Shown here: positions 62,764 through 64,000 of the stretch, piece by piece
How the letters are laid out: every line of letters starts with the position of its first letter
How positions within the stretch are numbered: position 1 is the first letter of the stretch
Assembly: GCA_963678675.1 (NCBI GenBank)
Contig: OY783193.1
Coordinates: forward strand, 15,203,746-15,267,745
Source of the DNA: Xiphydria camelus
Lineage: Eukaryota; Arthropoda; Insecta; Hymenoptera; Xiphydriidae
Length of the DNA stretch: 64,000 nucleotides
Direction: 5' to 3'
The notes under the pieces: model-generated
What the model was told of the DNA's origin: nothing
What the model saw: only the letters and a program-made list of their open reading frames with translations
The model's database searches: none
Position numbers and translations under genes: made by a program

Positions 62764-63066
62764 TTAACTATTTATTTTATTATCTGTCACGGTGTCTATG
62801 TTATGATTGTCTGGTACATATACATGATCCGGATGTGTAGAATCATAGACAAATATACGATATTTAGAAATCGCGAATGACTTCTTTTTCACCGTGGATG
62901 ATTTCTTAAAAAATGGTTGTAAGTATGATTTGAAGTCAAAAAGCATATCTTGTGTAACTCGTTGTACAGTAAACTTCTTGCCGTAGTGCTCTACCAAGGA
63001 ATACCATTCCACAGGAACATACAGCAGCTCCTTCTTCCGTTTTACTTTTTCAATGTGACCAAAATC
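62764..63066 (-). CDS. ORF of a TIR element, family not identified
   Basis: Open from 63066 (after an in-frame TGA) to a stop at 62764-62766, about 100 residues, first ATG at 63012: FGHIEKVKRKKELLYVPVEW, YSLVEHYGKKFTVQRVTQDM, LFDFKSYLQPFFKKSSTVKK, KSFAISKYRIFVYDSTHPDH. The regular alternation of charged and hydrophobic residues makes this one of the most protein-like frames in the window. It resembles conserved middle parts of uncharacterised arthropod transposon proteins (P..W..L.......F.......D...FK..L...F) but I cannot name the family. The 1-kb palindrome lies immediately downstream and may have replaced the rest of the gene. Confidence 0.4.
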   Translation of the reverse strand, partial: DFGHIEKVKRKKELLYVPVEWYSLVEHYGKKFTVQRVTQDMLFDFKSYLQPFFKKSSTVKKKSFAISKYRIFVYDSTHPDHVYVPDNHNIDTVTDNKINS

Positions 63067-63368
63067 TCAAACACTAGTTGGTGCAAGAAACGGACACGTG
63101 CCCCTCAGTCTAAAAGTATAAACATTACATGCTCGGTTCTTGCTCTAAACGAAAGCTATACCTTTTACTGTCCCAAAATCACCGAAAAGTCAATTTCGCA
63201 AAATTTGGTCTCTCTCTGACCGGTTCTTGCACCAAGCCCTTCAATTGTAACATTGACTGTAGCGCCATCATTTATTGATGAAGAACTGAAATATATGCAT
63301 CGTTTTATGTCTGGTATAATTTTACCAAACATAATAGACATGCACTACAAACCGGCCTCTCGATGAAA

Positions 63369-63645
63369 CGTCTTAAAATAATACGGAAAAGTGTCTTATT
63401 GACGTAAAATAAGACGGTTAAGTGTATTGATCAGAAATTCAAGACACTTAACCGTCTTATTCCAAAACGTTTGTCTGTCTTTTCTCAAAAAGACATTTAT
63501 TTTCCGTCTAAAATCATAAGACACATGGTACTGTCTTAAGATAAAGACGCTTAATCGTCTTAAAGTAAGACACTTCTTCAGGTATAAGACATTTAAATGA
63601 ATAAGTTGCTTAAAATAGTAAGACACTTACACAAGTAATACACTT
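63369..63645. repeat. Cluster of AAGACACTTA-like motifs
   Basis: TAAGACA/TGTCTTA and AAGACGNTTAA variants occur about fifteen times in both orientations, including a hairpin AATAAGACGGTTAAGTGT/ACACTTAACCGTCTTATT (63407-63464). Non-coding; it looks like transposase-binding subterminal repeats of an element whose borders I could not define. Confidence 0.6.
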
Positions 63646-63703
63646 CAAACATCTTGTTACCTGTGACGTCAAGCATCATTATTCACATGTAACCTTAGAT
63701 ATA

Positions 63704-64000
63704 CACTACCCCCGAAAAGTTTCCGGTCACCCTCAAAAAGGCTTTGAGTGAGTGAAATTTGAGTGGTTGATTATATTGGAAACGAAGCAAGATAGATTAA
63801 AAACCTTCAAACAAAATTTCATTTGACTGACAATTAAAGAAACACATCGAGCATGACAGTTCATTTTCACGTTGAATTCTATTCATTGTCAATGTCAACA
63901 CATCAGCCGAATTTGTATCCTTTATTTCTTTTTATTATTTGTTAATAAAAAAATGCCTACATCTCAGCCGTATATGTCGCGTACCGCTTACAGAAAATTT
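63704..64000 (+). mobile_element. Tc1-like element, left end (runs off the window)
   Basis: TA (63702-63703) followed by CACTACCCCCGAAAAGTTTC and CGGTCACCC. Tc1-type elements commonly start CA.TACC/TGCCCCCGAAAAGTTTCGG after a TA. The sequence to 63950 is A+T-rich leader. A start codon at 63953 may open the transposase gene. The right end lies outside the window. Confidence 0.6.
63953..64000 (+). CDS. Possible Tc1-like transposase N-terminus (partial)
   Basis: The last 48 bases read MPTSQPYMSRTAYRKF with no stop, 250 bp inside a Tc1-like terminus, where the transposase start is expected. Too short to test; the HTH domain would follow beyond the window. Confidence 0.3.
   Translation, partial: MPTSQPYMSRTAYRKF

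Larger units (their letters stand above)
61112..63260. mobile_element. TIR element with TGCAAGAAC motif and an ORF (2.15 kb)
   Basis: The left margin CAATTGAAGGGCTCAGTGCA, AGAACAGG is inverted at the right margin CCGGTTCTTGCACCAAGCCC, TTCAATTG. Several further copies of GTGCAAGAA/TTCTTGC lie just inside (61171, 63078, 63137). It encloses a minus-strand ORF (62764-63066) and a long palindrome (61671-62684). No target duplication was determined. Confidence 0.5.

Overview
The window is non-coding, A+T-rich animal DNA, most likely from an insect. A hymenopteran is possible but cannot be fixed from this sequence. I found no intact host gene, rRNA, functional tRNA, operon or CRISPR array. The pointers to an insect are fragments of a mariner/Tc1-type transposase that ends in GGRHFEHLL, a LINE reverse-transcriptase C-terminus with a CR1/L2/Jockey-like tail, piggyBac-, hAT- and Tigger-like MITEs, a Tc1-like end, and very short (about 90 bp) introns in one candidate spliced ORF. 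A run of exactly 200 N (44097-44296) shows this is a scaffold from a draft assembly.

Layout. 1-9.8 kb: two TA-flanked foldbacks, one inside the other (1133-1850 and 1138-1512), a candidate exon (2688-2926), a MITE (4601-4816), a deleted mariner-like element (4949-5515), a 1.92-kb palindromic element carrying the same hAT MITE in both arms (5857-7780), and a possible solo LTR (8580-9182). 10.1-11.9 kb: three elements nested in one another, the innermost a foldback whose arms carry a tRNA-like sequence. 13.5-15.3 kb and 38.5-41.5 kb: two copies of one TIR element; the second holds a 1.24-kb TA-flanked insertion and so reveals an empty/filled site pair. 18-24 kb: long inverted repeats, a MITE split by a foldback, and transposase remnants. 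25-29 kb: a decayed ORF, a tandem duplication of a hairpin element, and a three-exon candidate ORF on the minus strand. 29.5-32.5 kb: two 1.43-kb elements head to head. 33-38 kb: more palindromes, eroded coding pieces and a Tigger-like MITE. 42-52 kb: a piggyBac-like MITE, the LINE tail, and long stretches with nothing recognisable. 52.7-64 kb: a TTAA-flanked multi-hairpin element, a nested AACGGA-rich palindrome, an element enclosing a G+C-rich coding-looking segment, a perfect 72-nt hairpin, a TIR element with a plausible ORF, a cluster of AAGACACTTA-like motifs, and the start of a Tc1-like element cut by the window edge.

The dominant theme is DNA transposons and MITEs that exist as long, near-perfect palindromes. 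At least twelve independent cases come from unrelated families, and several are bounded by proper target-site duplications (TA, TTAA, 8 bp). Nested insertions shared by both arms show that arm duplication or homogenisation happened after insertion. All functional assignments are by eye; no database search was possible.
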